NCBI RefSeq assembly: GCF_016909015.1
Contig: NZ_JAFBFA010000011.1
Span: 1-64,000 of the forward strand
Length of the DNA stretch: 64,000 bases
From: Gracilibacillus alcaliphilus
GTDB taxonomy: Bacteria; Bacillota; Bacilli; Bacillales; Amphibacillaceae
Direction: 5' to 3'
Below, piece by piece: positions 52,926 through 61,398 of the stretch (the first letter of the stretch is position 1; the number at the start of each line of letters is the position of its first letter). Both the position numbers and the translations under genes were made by a program. The notes under the pieces are model-generated. The model ran no database searches. It was not told the origin of the DNA and was given only the letters and a program-made list of their open reading frames with translations.

Positions 52926-52967
52926 AAAGCAGTTCGCAACCATCCTGCTTTAACAAAACTAGGAGGA
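52926..52967 (+). promoter_or_regulatory. preQ1-I riboswitch upstream of queF
   Basis: AAAGCAG/CTGCTTT stem around TTCGCAACCATC, then the A-rich tail TAACAAAACTAGGAGG. This is the minimal H-type pseudoknot of preQ1 class I aptamers. The tail contains the queF Shine-Dalgarno sequence, 9 bases before ATG, so ligand should block translation. Confidence 0.9.
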
Positions 52968-52975
52968 ACAAGTAT

Positions 52976-53383
52976 ATGTCAGAAAATTATTATTTACCAC
53001 GCTCTGGGCCAATGCCGAGACCAAACAGTGTAGAAGAGGCAAGAGAAGTATTGAAACAAGAGGCTTTTGATGCACCAAATGTACAGAATATTACCTTTCG
53101 AGCATTAGAGTTTACGGCAGTTTGTCCTAAAACAGGTCAGCCGGACTTTGGTAAGGTGGAAATTAATTATACGCCGCGCCATAAGTGTATCGAATCCAAA
53201 TCGATGAAATTCTACTTATGGTCTTTCCGTGATCATGGGGCTTTCTGTGAATCATTAGCTGCACAAATCGCTGATGATATCGTATGGGCGATAGATCCAG
53301 CTTCTGTGAAAGTCACCGTTTATCAAACACCGAGAGGTGGAATCGAGTTAACAACAGAAGCGGTAAGAGAATATAGTGAATAA
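52976..53383 (+). CDS. queF: NADPH-dependent preQ0 reductase QueF
   Basis: 135 residues, the short type. Nucleophile Cys50 in F-T-A-V-C-P-K-T-G-Q-P-D-F and proton donor Asp57 are present; E-S-K-S-M-K-F-Y-L-W-S-F-R follows. Reduces the nitrile of preQ0 to preQ1 in queuosine synthesis. Somewhat shorter than B. subtilis QueF (165 residues) at the N-terminus. Regulated by its product through the riboswitch. Confidence 0.94.
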   Translation: MSENYYLPRSGPMPRPNSVEEAREVLKQEAFDAPNVQNITFRALEFTAVCPKTGQPDFGKVEINYTPRHKCIESKSMKFYLWSFRDHGAFCESLAAQIADDIVWAIDPASVKVTVYQTPRGGIELTTEAVREYSE

Positions 53384-53452
53384 TAACAAATAGACTGTTG
53401 TTCAGGCAGCCTTTGTCAGGGGTTTTGAAAAACAGACTAAATGATATCTAGA

Positions 53453-53489
53453 AGGTGATTCCCGTAACAGGGAGTCATCTTTTTTTTGC
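53453..53489 (+). terminator. terminator of queF
   Basis: AGGTGATTCCC/GGGAGTCATCT stem with a 6-base loop, followed by eight T. Confidence 0.85.
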
Positions 53490-53592
53490 AAAAAGTATAT
53501 AACTAATCCAACTAAATCTTATATGTCATTCGTTACCCTAATTTTAGTTATTTTATCGACAAAACTAATTAATTTAAGTTAATTTATTAATG

Positions 53593-53606
53593 TGGTAACG
53601 CTTTCA
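53593..53606. promoter_or_regulatory. orphan cre-like box
   Basis: TGGTAACGCTTTCA; its reverse complement TGAAAGCGTTACCA fits the cre consensus at 13 of 14 positions. It lies between convergent queF and dinB with no gene start nearby. Otherwise 53490-53650 shows nothing. Confidence 0.35.
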
Positions 53607-53647
53607 AAAAAATGAGCAATTACAGAACAAAATAGCAATATTATCTT

Positions 53648-53690
53648 AAAAAAAGATTAGCAGAGGTTTATTATTCTGCTAATCTTCTTT
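53648..53690. terminator. bidirectional terminator beside dinB
   Basis: AAGATTAGCAGA/TCTGCTAATCTT, 12-bp perfect stem, A-run on one side and T-rich on the other. Confidence 0.8.
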
Positions 53691-53746
53691 TCGCACGGAC
53701 TAAATGGTTTTCCACTGAATCCGGCCTTTCCCATGAGTCTGCTGAT

Positions 53747-54217
53747 CTATGACTGTTGTTCTTTCGTCGGTCCCATAATACCTGGGACAGGCAGACCTGC
53801 TTGACGAAGCAGTACGGTCATTTGTCCGCGGTGGTGTGTTTGATGATCAATAAGGATGCGCAGTATTGCACCACGAGGGGTTTTTCCACCATTTCCGTCT
53901 ACTTCTTCCAGCAAGGCTTCATCTGACAGGTTGTTCTCTGCTGCTTGTTTCACGTCAGCGACTATTTCTTGATAGGCTTTTACACTATCTTCCACATGAT
54001 TTGGTTCAGAGGCAAGCGTTGCCTTTACATCTAGTCCAGCCAGACCGGCGAAGAAAGCTGGTGAAGTTGCCAAATGAAAACTGAGCCACCTTAGTGTGCT
54101 GTGGCCTTCTACAATGGCTTGACCTGATTTTTCATCAGTCACAGCTTGCAGTACTTCCTCTGTTCCTTTTGCAGCGTGTTCCCAATCGTTAATAAAATCC
54201 TGAACAGTACGATACAT
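53747..54217 (-). CDS. DinB-family protein
   Basis: 156 residues, four-helix bundle of the DinB/YfiT group. Probable metal ligands: His in S-F-H-L-A-T and the H-x-x-x-H of D-H-Q-T-H-H-R-G-Q-M. C-terminal G-L-P-V-P-G-I is family-typical. Role unknown; members act as thiol transferases or stress proteins. Confidence 0.85.
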   Translation of the reverse strand: MYRTVQDFINDWEHAAKGTEEVLQAVTDEKSGQAIVEGHSTLRWLSFHLATSPAFFAGLAGLDVKATLASEPNHVEDSVKAYQEIVADVKQAAENNLSDEALLEEVDGNGGKTPRGAILRILIDHQTHHRGQMTVLLRQAGLPVPGIMGPTKEQQS

Positions 54218-54304
54218 GATACATCTCTCCTCGTATATTATTATTAACTAGTTTTTTTACTAGTTTTAAATCTTTATACCATTCAAGGTATAATGTATTT
54301 AATC

Positions 54305-54470
54305 AGATAGAGGTTGTCGTTTCTCTCCTTGAAGCCTTGTCTTCGTTAAAAAGATTGACACCTCTTTCTTTATAGAACTATTCGAATGAGCTGGATGACA
54401 CATTCGTTGTCGTATATCGAACGAGGTTGGATATCTATAAGGATAAGAGGATTCCTCCATCTGAAAAATG
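54305..54470 (+). ncRNA. candidate bridge RNA in the left end of the IS110 element
   Basis: Hairpin 54309-54365 (AGAGGT-GTC with GAC-ACCTCT) encloses a 39-base loop; a second hairpin 54383-54406 (CGAATG/CATTCG) has a 12-base loop. The 5' non-coding end of IS110-group elements is known to make a bridge RNA with target- and donor-binding loops. Position and shape fit; loop specificities were not worked out. Confidence 0.45.
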
Positions 54471-54479
54471 ATGTTTTAG

Positions 54480-55688
54480 GTGGTGCTTATTTTGTTTTAT
54501 CTCGGTATTGATGTTGGTAAACGAAATCACGAAGCCGGATTAATTAATGACAAGGGTGAATCTATAGGAAAAAGCTTGAAATTTGCTAATTCAAAAGCTG
54601 GTAGTGAAAAGCTTCTAACATTTATCAACCAATTCCATTTAACACCAGATAATTCTGTTGTCGGACTTGAAGCTACTGGTCATTATTGGCTTTCTATTTT
54701 TTCATTTCTTCATAAATTAGGATTTAAAACAACCGTCTTCAATCCACTTCAGTCAGATGCATTGCGTCATTTTTATATTCGTAAAACAAAGAACGATACA
54801 AAGGACGCCTATTTAATTGCCCAAGTGATTCGCATGGATTCACCTGATGAAACGCCTTTTATGGAAGAAGATTTACTTCGGTTACGGAATCTTGAGCGGT
54901 TACGCTATTCCTTTGTAGATCAAAGCTCAGATTTAAAACGAAAAATTATTTCATTATTAGATCAGGTTTTTCCTGAATATGAACAGGTCTTTTCAGACAT
55001 ATTCGGGAAATCTTCTACTGAGATATTACTGCATTCACCTCTTCCAGAGGACCTGATTGAAATAGAGACAGAAAAACTTGCCTCTTTATTAAACCATCTC
55101 AGTAAGGGGCGACTTGGTGAATCACGGGCGCATGACAAAGCCACTCTACTTAAGGATAATGCTTCAAACACTTTTGGTATTTCTATTGGAACAGATGTGT
55201 TTAAACTACAGATTCAACTCTTATTGGAGCAAATTTCTTTAATTGAGCAACATTTAAATCAAATAGAGACAGTCATGATTGAGATTTCTAATCGTCAGGA
55301 ACATTTTTTAACTACAATCACTGGTATTAGTGATGTAACTGCCTGTGTCATACTAGGTGAAGTTGGATCTATTCAACGATTTGATCGCCCTGAACAACTT
55401 GTTGCTTTCGCTGGTTTAGATGCCTCTGTTCATCAATCTGGTGATTTTAACAGCAGTAGAACGAGACTTTCTAAACGAGGTTCCCCTTATCTTAGACGTG
55501 CGATTTGGCAGGCCGCTTTTGTCGCTAGCTTTCATGATCCCGCGCTTTCTTTGCATTATCAAAGATTAAGACAACGCGGCAAACCACATGGAACAGCTGT
55601 AGGAGCAGTGGCTCGTAAATTAACGCATATCATTTTTGCGATACTTAGGGATAACAAACCTTATGAGCCTAGACCAAATATCTATTAA
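54480..55688 (+). CDS. IS110-family transposase (DEDD recombinase)
   Basis: 402 residues, intact. N-terminal RuvC-like domain with first Asp in Y-L-G-I-D-V-G-K, Glu in G-L-E-A-T-G-H-Y-W, and D-x-x-D in K-N-D-T-K-D-A. C-terminal Transposase_20 domain with I-T-G-I-S-D-V-T-A, F-A-G-L-D-A-S-V and the serine-containing S-K-R-G-S-P-Y-L-R-R-A. Start GTG 54480 is listed; a TTG five codons later is possible. Looks active. Confidence 0.92.
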   Translation: MVLILFYLGIDVGKRNHEAGLINDKGESIGKSLKFANSKAGSEKLLTFINQFHLTPDNSVVGLEATGHYWLSIFSFLHKLGFKTTVFNPLQSDALRHFYIRKTKNDTKDAYLIAQVIRMDSPDETPFMEEDLLRLRNLERLRYSFVDQSSDLKRKIISLLDQVFPEYEQVFSDIFGKSSTEILLHSPLPEDLIEIETEKLASLLNHLSKGRLGESRAHDKATLLKDNASNTFGISIGTDVFKLQIQLLLEQISLIEQHLNQIETVMIEISNRQEHFLTTITGISDVTACVILGEVGSIQRFDRPEQLVAFAGLDASVHQSGDFNSSRTRLSKRGSPYLRRAIWQAAFVASFHDPALSLHYQRLRQRGKPHGTAVGAVARKLTHIIFAILRDNKPYEPRPNIY

Positions 55689-55891
55689 GCGATACTTTTT
55701 TTAAAAGGAGTGAATGGAAGGCTTATTTAGCATGCTTAAATTTAGTTAGAAGGTTTCCTTCGTAATCGTTAAATTACATCATTTTTTCCTCTTGACTTTT
55801 TATAGCTGGTCTTTTTAAAAGTGATAGTCTAACTTTATCAAATAAATGAAACTATTTCATGTGAGAAGTTTGGGGAAGATTACAGGCATAG

Positions 55892-55928
55892 AAAAAAGAT
55901 GGACTCCGCACGAAGTGGGGTCCATCTC
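55892..55928 (-). terminator. terminator of the membrane transporter gene
   Basis: AGATGGACTCC/GGGGTCCATCT-type stem on the minus strand with CTTCG loop, then TTTTTTC. Located 22 bases after the stop. Confidence 0.8.
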
Positions 55929-55949
55929 TGTATATGAAATCCTGGCATT

Positions 55950-57299
55950 TTAAATCAAGAAATAAGCAAATACAATCCCAACAATACTAAAGACGAAGGA
56001 ATAGATCAGATTATAGTAGGTAATATAATAAGGGCTTTGCTTCAGGCTCATCGATGTAATGGTCACGACCAATCCATATGTACCGATTGGGACAGTAGCG
56101 ACTCCGGCTATAATCAGGCTGACAGCCAAGCTTAATGGACCGAGAATATCGATCAACATGCCGCCAATGCCGCTTAAAATACCTAATGTGGCAAGCGGGT
56201 GCACCCCAAACATACTTAATACTACAAATAAAAGCTGAATGATAATTAAGACAAACAGCGGCTTATCTGCCAGGCTCAAAATCGGCTGCTGCAGCATGGT
56301 TAAAACCGGGGAGGCATTCAAGGCATTGGTAAATAACGCCAAGGTCACAAATAATACGATAAAGTTATGCATCGTATTCAAGCTGTTTTTAAAACGATTC
56401 CAGCCAATAATGCGAAAACTTCGCCATCTGCCAATTGCTATACTCCATAAACAAGCAAATGGAAGCACAATCAAAATAACCGTGAGAATAAACTCCAAGT
56501 CAAAAAGATTACCAATCAAAATAACCAAAAATAAAAAGGAAGATAGAGCAATAATTAATTGCAAAATTTTTGATCGATTTTGACCGTTTTGCTTATGTTC
56601 AGTCTCAGGAACTGCCGGATAAGGATAACGTTTAAAATACCACCTTCCCCACAGGCTGTCCAAGGCATACATCAAAATGGTAATGGCAATCATCCAAGGA
56701 AGCAGCTCGGCAAATTTCACCCCAGTCGTAACAATTACCATGGCAACCAGTACTTCTAACGGACTCCAAGGCAAGGCGAAGGAATATCCGCGTAAGGTAG
56801 TCATCATAATAAACTTGCTGGCGACTTTTTGCTTAATGGGTTTCAAATTATCTACCAATACATCTTGAGCAATGGTAGCGGCTGATACATTCAGAAAAGC
56901 AGTCAAAGACATCATTGCTGTGGTACTGCGTTGATACAGCTGGCCTAAGTGCCGAATATTCCCCCGCAGCAAATGCTGTAATAATTTATCAAAGCGCCCG
57001 GCAGCTACCGCACTGTTCATCCAAGGCAGCATAGCAAGCAAGGTTAGCAGCGAGAGATTATCACCCATCAATGGAATAATATCTAAGATGGATAGGCTGG
57101 TAGAAGGAATTAATAGGACGCCGATCAAAAAAAAGCAAGCACCTAATATTTGAAACAGCTTAGTGGCCTGCCGGAAGCTGATTAATAACATGACAATAGA
57201 AAGTATACCTAATGAATATGACAGAATAGGATTTGGGAAGAATGAAGCATAAATATGAATAGCAAAAATAGCTGCAAATAATATGTATACATGTCTCAC
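55950..57299 (-). CDS. polytopic membrane protein, possible transporter
   Basis: 449 residues from GTG 57299, 7 bases after AAAGGAGG; the longer frame to 57317 includes that site. About 11-12 helices, split by a polar region (about 235-250, E-T-E-H-K-Q-N-G-Q-N-R-S-K). Motif L-N-V-S-A-A-T-I-A-Q-D near 137 and F-G-V-H-P-L-A-T-L-G-I later recall reentrant loops of ion-transporter-like proteins (DASS/GntP type). Family not identified with certainty. Monocistronic. Confidence 0.65.
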   Translation of the reverse strand: MRHVYILFAAIFAIHIYASFFPNPILSYSLGILSIVMLLISFRQATKLFQILGACFFLIGVLLIPSTSLSILDIIPLMGDNLSLLTLLAMLPWMNSAVAAGRFDKLLQHLLRGNIRHLGQLYQRSTTAMMSLTAFLNVSAATIAQDVLVDNLKPIKQKVASKFIMMTTLRGYSFALPWSPLEVLVAMVIVTTGVKFAELLPWMIAITILMYALDSLWGRWYFKRYPYPAVPETEHKQNGQNRSKILQLIIALSSFLFLVILIGNLFDLEFILTVILIVLPFACLWSIAIGRWRSFRIIGWNRFKNSLNTMHNFIVLFVTLALFTNALNASPVLTMLQQPILSLADKPLFVLIIIQLLFVVLSMFGVHPLATLGILSGIGGMLIDILGPLSLAVSLIIAGVATVPIGTYGLVVTITSMSLKQSPYYITYYNLIYSFVFSIVGIVFAYFLI

Positions 57300-57403
57300 T
57301 TGTATGCCTCCTTTCAAACTATATTCTACTATTCCTTTATCAAGGTGTGAAGTATTAGGGCAGTAATTTGACTTTCCTCTAATACATTCAAATAAAGTTA
57401 AAT

Positions 57404-57481
57404 GACTGATTTTGATTGATTTTGATTTTTTGTGATTGACATTGATTATTTTCCATTATATACTATGTGTAAGCGATTAAT
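57404..57481 (+). promoter_or_regulatory. fru operon promoter with TGATT repeats and cre box
   Basis: TTGACA (57436-57441), exact 17-base spacer, TATACT (57459-57464). Repeats of TTGATT/GTGATTGA from 57404 to 57447 flank and cover the -35 and are probably FruR operators. TGTAAGCGATTAAT (57468-57481), 12 of 14 to the cre consensus, sits at the expected transcription start. Confidence 0.75.
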
Positions 57482-57489
57482 AACTATAA

Positions 57490-57699
57490 GTGTGTGTTCA
57501 AAAGGCCGATAAAAAGGACCATCATCGGTTAAGTTCGCAACATCGTGTTGCAACACCGATACTAGTACATCCTGTACGTCGAAAGTTCAAGGGGCAGTTT
57601 GGAGTAACGGAACGTATGCTTTTAAATACGTGAGTAACGGAAAAGCAAGTCAACGCAGAAATTCGATGCGTCATTTTTGTTGGACTTTTTGAACAACTT
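57490..57699. mobile_element. MITE-like insertion in the fru leader
   Basis: About 210 bases between direct repeats CTATAA (57484-57489 and 57700-57705). The ends are imperfect inverted repeats: left GTTCAAAAGGCC..AAAAAGGAC, right (reverse complement) GTTCAAAAAGTCC..AAAAATGAC. No coding capacity. It contains internal stems such as GTTGCAACAC. Size, inverted ends and flanking duplication are those of a miniature transposable element. Confidence 0.7.
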
Positions 57700-57721
57700 C
57701 TATAAAAAAGGAATGATCACA

Positions 57722-58477
57722 GTGCTAACGATTGAGAGGCAAGAATTGATTTTGTCTTTGCTGAAAGAACAAGAAGTCGTAAAGGTTAAAGACATTTGTG
57801 AGTTAACACAAGCCTCCGAATCAACGATCCGCAGAGATTTAACAGAACTGGAGAGGAAACAATATATCAAACGTGTTCATGGTGGTGCTTCGTTAATAAA
57901 GAAAAAAAGAGAAGAACCTACTTTTCTGGAGAAACAGACTAAAAATTATGAGGAAAAGCAGGCAATTGCCAAAAAAGCAGCTTCGTTTATAGAAACAGGA
58001 GACTCCATTTATTTAGATGCAGGATCGTCATCATTAGCGATGATCCCTTTTTTACAAGATAAGTCGGTTGTGGTCGTCACCAATGGTATTCCGCATGTGC
58101 AGCTGTTAATTGAACAAGGTATTGATACTTATGTGATTGCCGGTAAAGCAAAGCAGGGTACAGCCGCACTTACTGGTACAAAGGCAGTCGAATCTGTTCG
58201 AGAATACCGATTTGATAAATGTTTTCTAGGTATGAATGGTATCCATCTGGAACAAGGGTTAACGACACCAGATCCGGAAGAAGCAAGTGTGAAACGTGCA
58301 GCAATAGATCAATCACTGGCAGCTTATGTACTGGCAGACTCCTCCAAATTCGGAGAGATATCTTTTGCAAATGTAGGCGATTTATCAGAAGTCAGCATTG
58401 TTACAACGAACCATATATCAGAAGAACAGCAAGATGCTTTACGAAAATATACGTCTTTGGAGGTGGTATCACTATGA
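57722..58477 (+). CDS. fruR: DeoR-family fructose operon repressor FruR
   Basis: 251 residues from GTG 57722, 9 bases after AAGGA; upstream in-frame starts lie in the MITE end. Helix-turn-helix with A-S-E-S-T-I-R-R-D-L-T-E-L-E (DeoR signature), H-G-G-A, then an effector domain with D-A-G-S-S, T-N-G and D-S-S-K-F-G. Controls fruKA in response to fructose-1-phosphate. Stop overlaps fruK start (ATGA). Confidence 0.92.
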   Translation: MLTIERQELILSLLKEQEVVKVKDICELTQASESTIRRDLTELERKQYIKRVHGGASLIKKKREEPTFLEKQTKNYEEKQAIAKKAASFIETGDSIYLDAGSSSLAMIPFLQDKSVVVVTNGIPHVQLLIEQGIDTYVIAGKAKQGTAALTGTKAVESVREYRFDKCFLGMNGIHLEQGLTTPDPEEASVKRAAIDQSLAAYVLADSSKFGEISFANVGDLSEVSIVTTNHISEEQQDALRKYTSLEVVSL

Positions 58478-59391
58478 TTTATACGGTTACACTAAATCCA
58501 GCGATTGATTATGTTGTGCAAGTCGATCAGTTTACGGCAGGCGGTTTAAACAGAAGTAAAGCAGATTACAAGGAAGCTGGCGGTAAAGGAATTAATGTTT
58601 CCAGAGTATTGCAAAGGCTCGGTGGGGAAAGTACAGCATTAGGGTTTGTTGGAGGCTTTACCGGCAAGTTTATTACCGATTACTTAACAGAAACAGGCAT
58701 TTCGCATGATTTTGTCCAATTGCAAGCAGATACGCGGATAAATTTGAAAATGAAATCAGGTAATGAGGAAACAGAGGTAAACGGTGTGTCGCCACAGATT
58801 GAACCAGCAGATTATCAGCAATTATTAGATAAATTTAAACAGTTAAATCAAGAAGATGTGGTTGTCCTAGCGGGAAGTCTGCCTGCTTCTTTGGCACCGA
58901 ATACGTATCGTGAAATAGTTGCCCACTTGCATGAACAGGGAGTAAAGGCAATTTTGGATACGAGCGGTCTGCCGCTCAAGGAGGCCATTCAGGCAAGCCC
59001 GGCTTTTATTAAGCCGAATCATCATGAATTGGCAGAGTTGTTTGAGGAAACGGTACATGGGGAAGAGGATATTGTTCGTTTAGCCAAACGTCTTCATCAG
59101 GAGAATAAGATTCAACACGTATTAATTTCAATGGCGAAAGATGGCGCTATTTATGTAGGGGAAGGCGGCGAATTTCGTTTGACAGCACCAGTTGGTCAAG
59201 CAGTTCACTCTGTAGGTGCGGGTGATTCAGCGGTCGCCGGTTTTATTTATAAATTACAGCAGACAGGCAATCCGCAAGAAGCAGCGCAATATGCGATTGC
59301 GTCGGGCAGTGCAACAGCCTTCTCCAAGACATTATGTACGAAAGAAGAAGTAGTGGCGTTGTTGCCGCAAGTTCAAATAAACCGATATTAA
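58474..59391 (+). CDS. fruK: 1-phosphofructokinase FruK
   Basis: 305 residues from ATG 58474; a much longer frame to 58219 lies inside fruR and is spurious. PfkB fold: T-L-N-P-A-I-D, G-G-K-G-I-N-V-S-R, and catalytic G-A-G-D-S-A-V-A-G. Phosphorylates fructose-1-P from the PTS to fructose-1,6-bisphosphate. GGAGG lies 8 bases before. Confidence 0.95.
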   Translation: MIYTVTLNPAIDYVVQVDQFTAGGLNRSKADYKEAGGKGINVSRVLQRLGGESTALGFVGGFTGKFITDYLTETGISHDFVQLQADTRINLKMKSGNEETEVNGVSPQIEPADYQQLLDKFKQLNQEDVVVLAGSLPASLAPNTYREIVAHLHEQGVKAILDTSGLPLKEAIQASPAFIKPNHHELAELFEETVHGEEDIVRLAKRLHQENKIQHVLISMAKDGAIYVGEGGEFRLTAPVGQAVHSVGAGDSAVAGFIYKLQQTGNPQEAAQYAIASGSATAFSKTLCTKEEVVALLPQVQINRY

Positions 59392-59411
59392 TCAGAAAGG
59401 ATGGATAAATA

Positions 59412-61313
59412 ATGAAAATTACCGAGCTATTAAGACGTAATATTATCATTTTAGATGCAAAGGCACAGTCTAAAGATGGGATTATTAATGAATTAGCTGA
59501 ACAACTAGATAAAGGCAATTATCTGAAGGATAAAGAGCAATTTATACAAGCTATTTGGGATCGTGAAAATCAGACAAGTACGGGAATTGGCGAAACGGTA
59601 GCGATCCCGCACGCAAAGACAAGTGCGGTAGCTACGCCTGCTATTGCGTTTGCCCGATCACAAGCTGGAATTGATTATGATTCATTAGATGGTCAGCCTG
59701 CTCATTTATTTTTTATGATTGCTGCTAGTGAAGGCGCGAATAATGATCATCTTCAAACATTATCCAGGTTGTCCACGTTATTGATTGATGAAGATTTCCG
59801 TCAGCAGCTGATGGAGGCCAATACAGAGGATGATATTCTGAAGATTATTGATCAGAAGGAAGAAGAAAAACTAGGCAGGGATGAATCAGAGGCTAAGGCA
59901 GCAGCCGAAGCTAACCCAGAAGACAGCGGCATTGAACTTCTTGCCGTCACGGGTTGTCCGACAGGAATAGCCCATACTTATATGGCAGCAGATGCCCTCA
60001 AGGATAAGGCAAAAGCAAAAGGAATTTCAATCAAGGTAGAGACAAATGGTTCAGATGGTGTGAAGAATCGCTTGACAGACGAAGAGATCAAAAAGGCAAA
60101 AGCGATTATCATTGCGGCTGATACAAAAGTAGAAATGGATCGTTTTGCTGGTAAGAAAGTGCTGCGCCGTGGTGTAACCGATGGAATTCGTAAGACAGAG
60201 GAATTAATTGATACAGCTATGAGTGGAGATGTACCAGTATTTGAAAGTGATGGAAAAGGTTCAGGATCTGGTTCTGGATCAAGCAGCGGCAACCGATCTA
60301 GCTTCTATCAGCACTTAATGAATGGTGTATCGAATATGCTCCCATTTGTTGTCGGCGGTGGTTTGTTAGTAGCCATTTCCTTCTTATTTGGGATTCATTC
60401 AGCCGATCCTGAAAGTGCGGAATACAATGTATTTGCAGCAGCATTAAACACTATTGGCGGGGAAAATGCCCTTGCACTGATGGTTGCAGTGTTAGCCGGT
60501 TTTATCGGTATGAGTATTGCTGATCGTCCAGGGTTTGCACCGGCGATGATTGGTGGTTTTATGGCAACAGCAGGTGATGCCGGTTTCTTAGGCGGTTTAA
60601 TTGCTGGTTTCTTAGGTGGGTATGTTGCTTTAGGTGTCAAGAAGGCACTATCAGGAATGCCGAAGACGTTCGATGGTATTAAGACGATTCTATTTTATCC
60701 GGTGTTCAATATTTTAATTACTGGTCTATTAATGTATTTTGTTATTATTGAGCCGGTTGCTTGGCTGATGCGTGTGATGAGTGATTGGTTAGGTGGTATG
60801 ACAGGTGCGAACGTGCTGTTCTTAGGAATTATCTTAGGTGGTATGATGGCAATTGATATGGGTGGTCCAATTAACAAAACCGCCTTTACGTTTGGTATTG
60901 CTATGATCGATGCTGGTAACTTTGGTCCACATGCAGCTGTAATGGCTGGCGGGATGGTACCACCATTAGCGATCGCCTTGGCAACTACCTTCTTCAAAAA
61001 TAAATTTACTGAGGAAGAGCGAGAAGCCGGTAAAACAAACTATGCCCTCGGATCCTTCTTTATTACCGAAGGTGCGATTCCATTTGCTGCTTCTGATCCA
61101 GGGCGGGTATTGCCAGCGTCTATAATTGGCTCGGCCATTGCTGGCGGACTGACCTTATTATTCGGCATTGGTATACAAGCGCCGCATGGCGGAATTTTCG
61201 CCTTTCCGGCAGTAGTGGGTAATTGGGTTATGTACTTGCTGGCAATCATTATCGGTGCCGTGATTTCATGTTTAGTACTCGGTCTTTGGAAAAAACCGAT
61301 TGAGAAAAAATAA
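59412..61313 (+). CDS. fruA: fructose PTS enzyme IIABC FruA
   Basis: 633 residues. IIA about 1-150 with active His67 in V-A-I-P-H-A-K; IIB about 172-272 with Cys182 in A-V-T-G-C-P-T-G-I-A-H-T; Gly/Ser linker; IIC about 295-633 with multiple helices and D-M-G-G-P-I-N-K-T-A. Imports fructose as fructose-1-P. AAAGGATGG precedes the ATG. Confidence 0.96.
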   Translation: MKITELLRRNIIILDAKAQSKDGIINELAEQLDKGNYLKDKEQFIQAIWDRENQTSTGIGETVAIPHAKTSAVATPAIAFARSQAGIDYDSLDGQPAHLFFMIAASEGANNDHLQTLSRLSTLLIDEDFRQQLMEANTEDDILKIIDQKEEEKLGRDESEAKAAAEANPEDSGIELLAVTGCPTGIAHTYMAADALKDKAKAKGISIKVETNGSDGVKNRLTDEEIKKAKAIIIAADTKVEMDRFAGKKVLRRGVTDGIRKTEELIDTAMSGDVPVFESDGKGSGSGSGSSSGNRSSFYQHLMNGVSNMLPFVVGGGLLVAISFLFGIHSADPESAEYNVFAAALNTIGGENALALMVAVLAGFIGMSIADRPGFAPAMIGGFMATAGDAGFLGGLIAGFLGGYVALGVKKALSGMPKTFDGIKTILFYPVFNILITGLLMYFVIIEPVAWLMRVMSDWLGGMTGANVLFLGIILGGMMAIDMGGPINKTAFTFGIAMIDAGNFGPHAAVMAGGMVPPLAIALATTFFKNKFTEEEREAGKTNYALGSFFITEGAIPFAASDPGRVLPASIIGSAIAGGLTLLFGIGIQAPHGGIFAFPAVVGNWVMYLLAIIIGAVISCLVLGLWKKPIEKK

Positions 61314-61322
61314 AGACAGCAG

Positions 61323-61358
61323 AAAAAGCTACTCCGTGATATGCGGAGTAGCTTTTTT
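61323..61358 (+). terminator. terminator of the fru operon
   Basis: AAAAAGCTACTCCG/CGGAGTAGCTTTTTT, perfect 14-bp stem, 6-base loop. Confidence 0.9.
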
Positions 61359-61398
61359 CATCATATTTAACGAATGATGATCAAGCTGAAACTCATAG

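Larger units (their letters stand above)
54290..55860 (+). mobile_element. IS110-family insertion sequence (ends not fixed)
   Basis: A complete DEDD transposase gene with non-coding DNA on both sides. IS110 elements have no clear terminal inverted repeats, so the limits are only approximate. The left flank has two hairpins suited to a bridge RNA (see separate entry). The right flank to about 55860 is AT-rich and featureless. Confidence 0.7.

Noticed and set aside
58219..58473. Upstream extension of fruK
   Set aside because: Lies within fruR in another frame; family alignment and ribosome site support ATG 58474.
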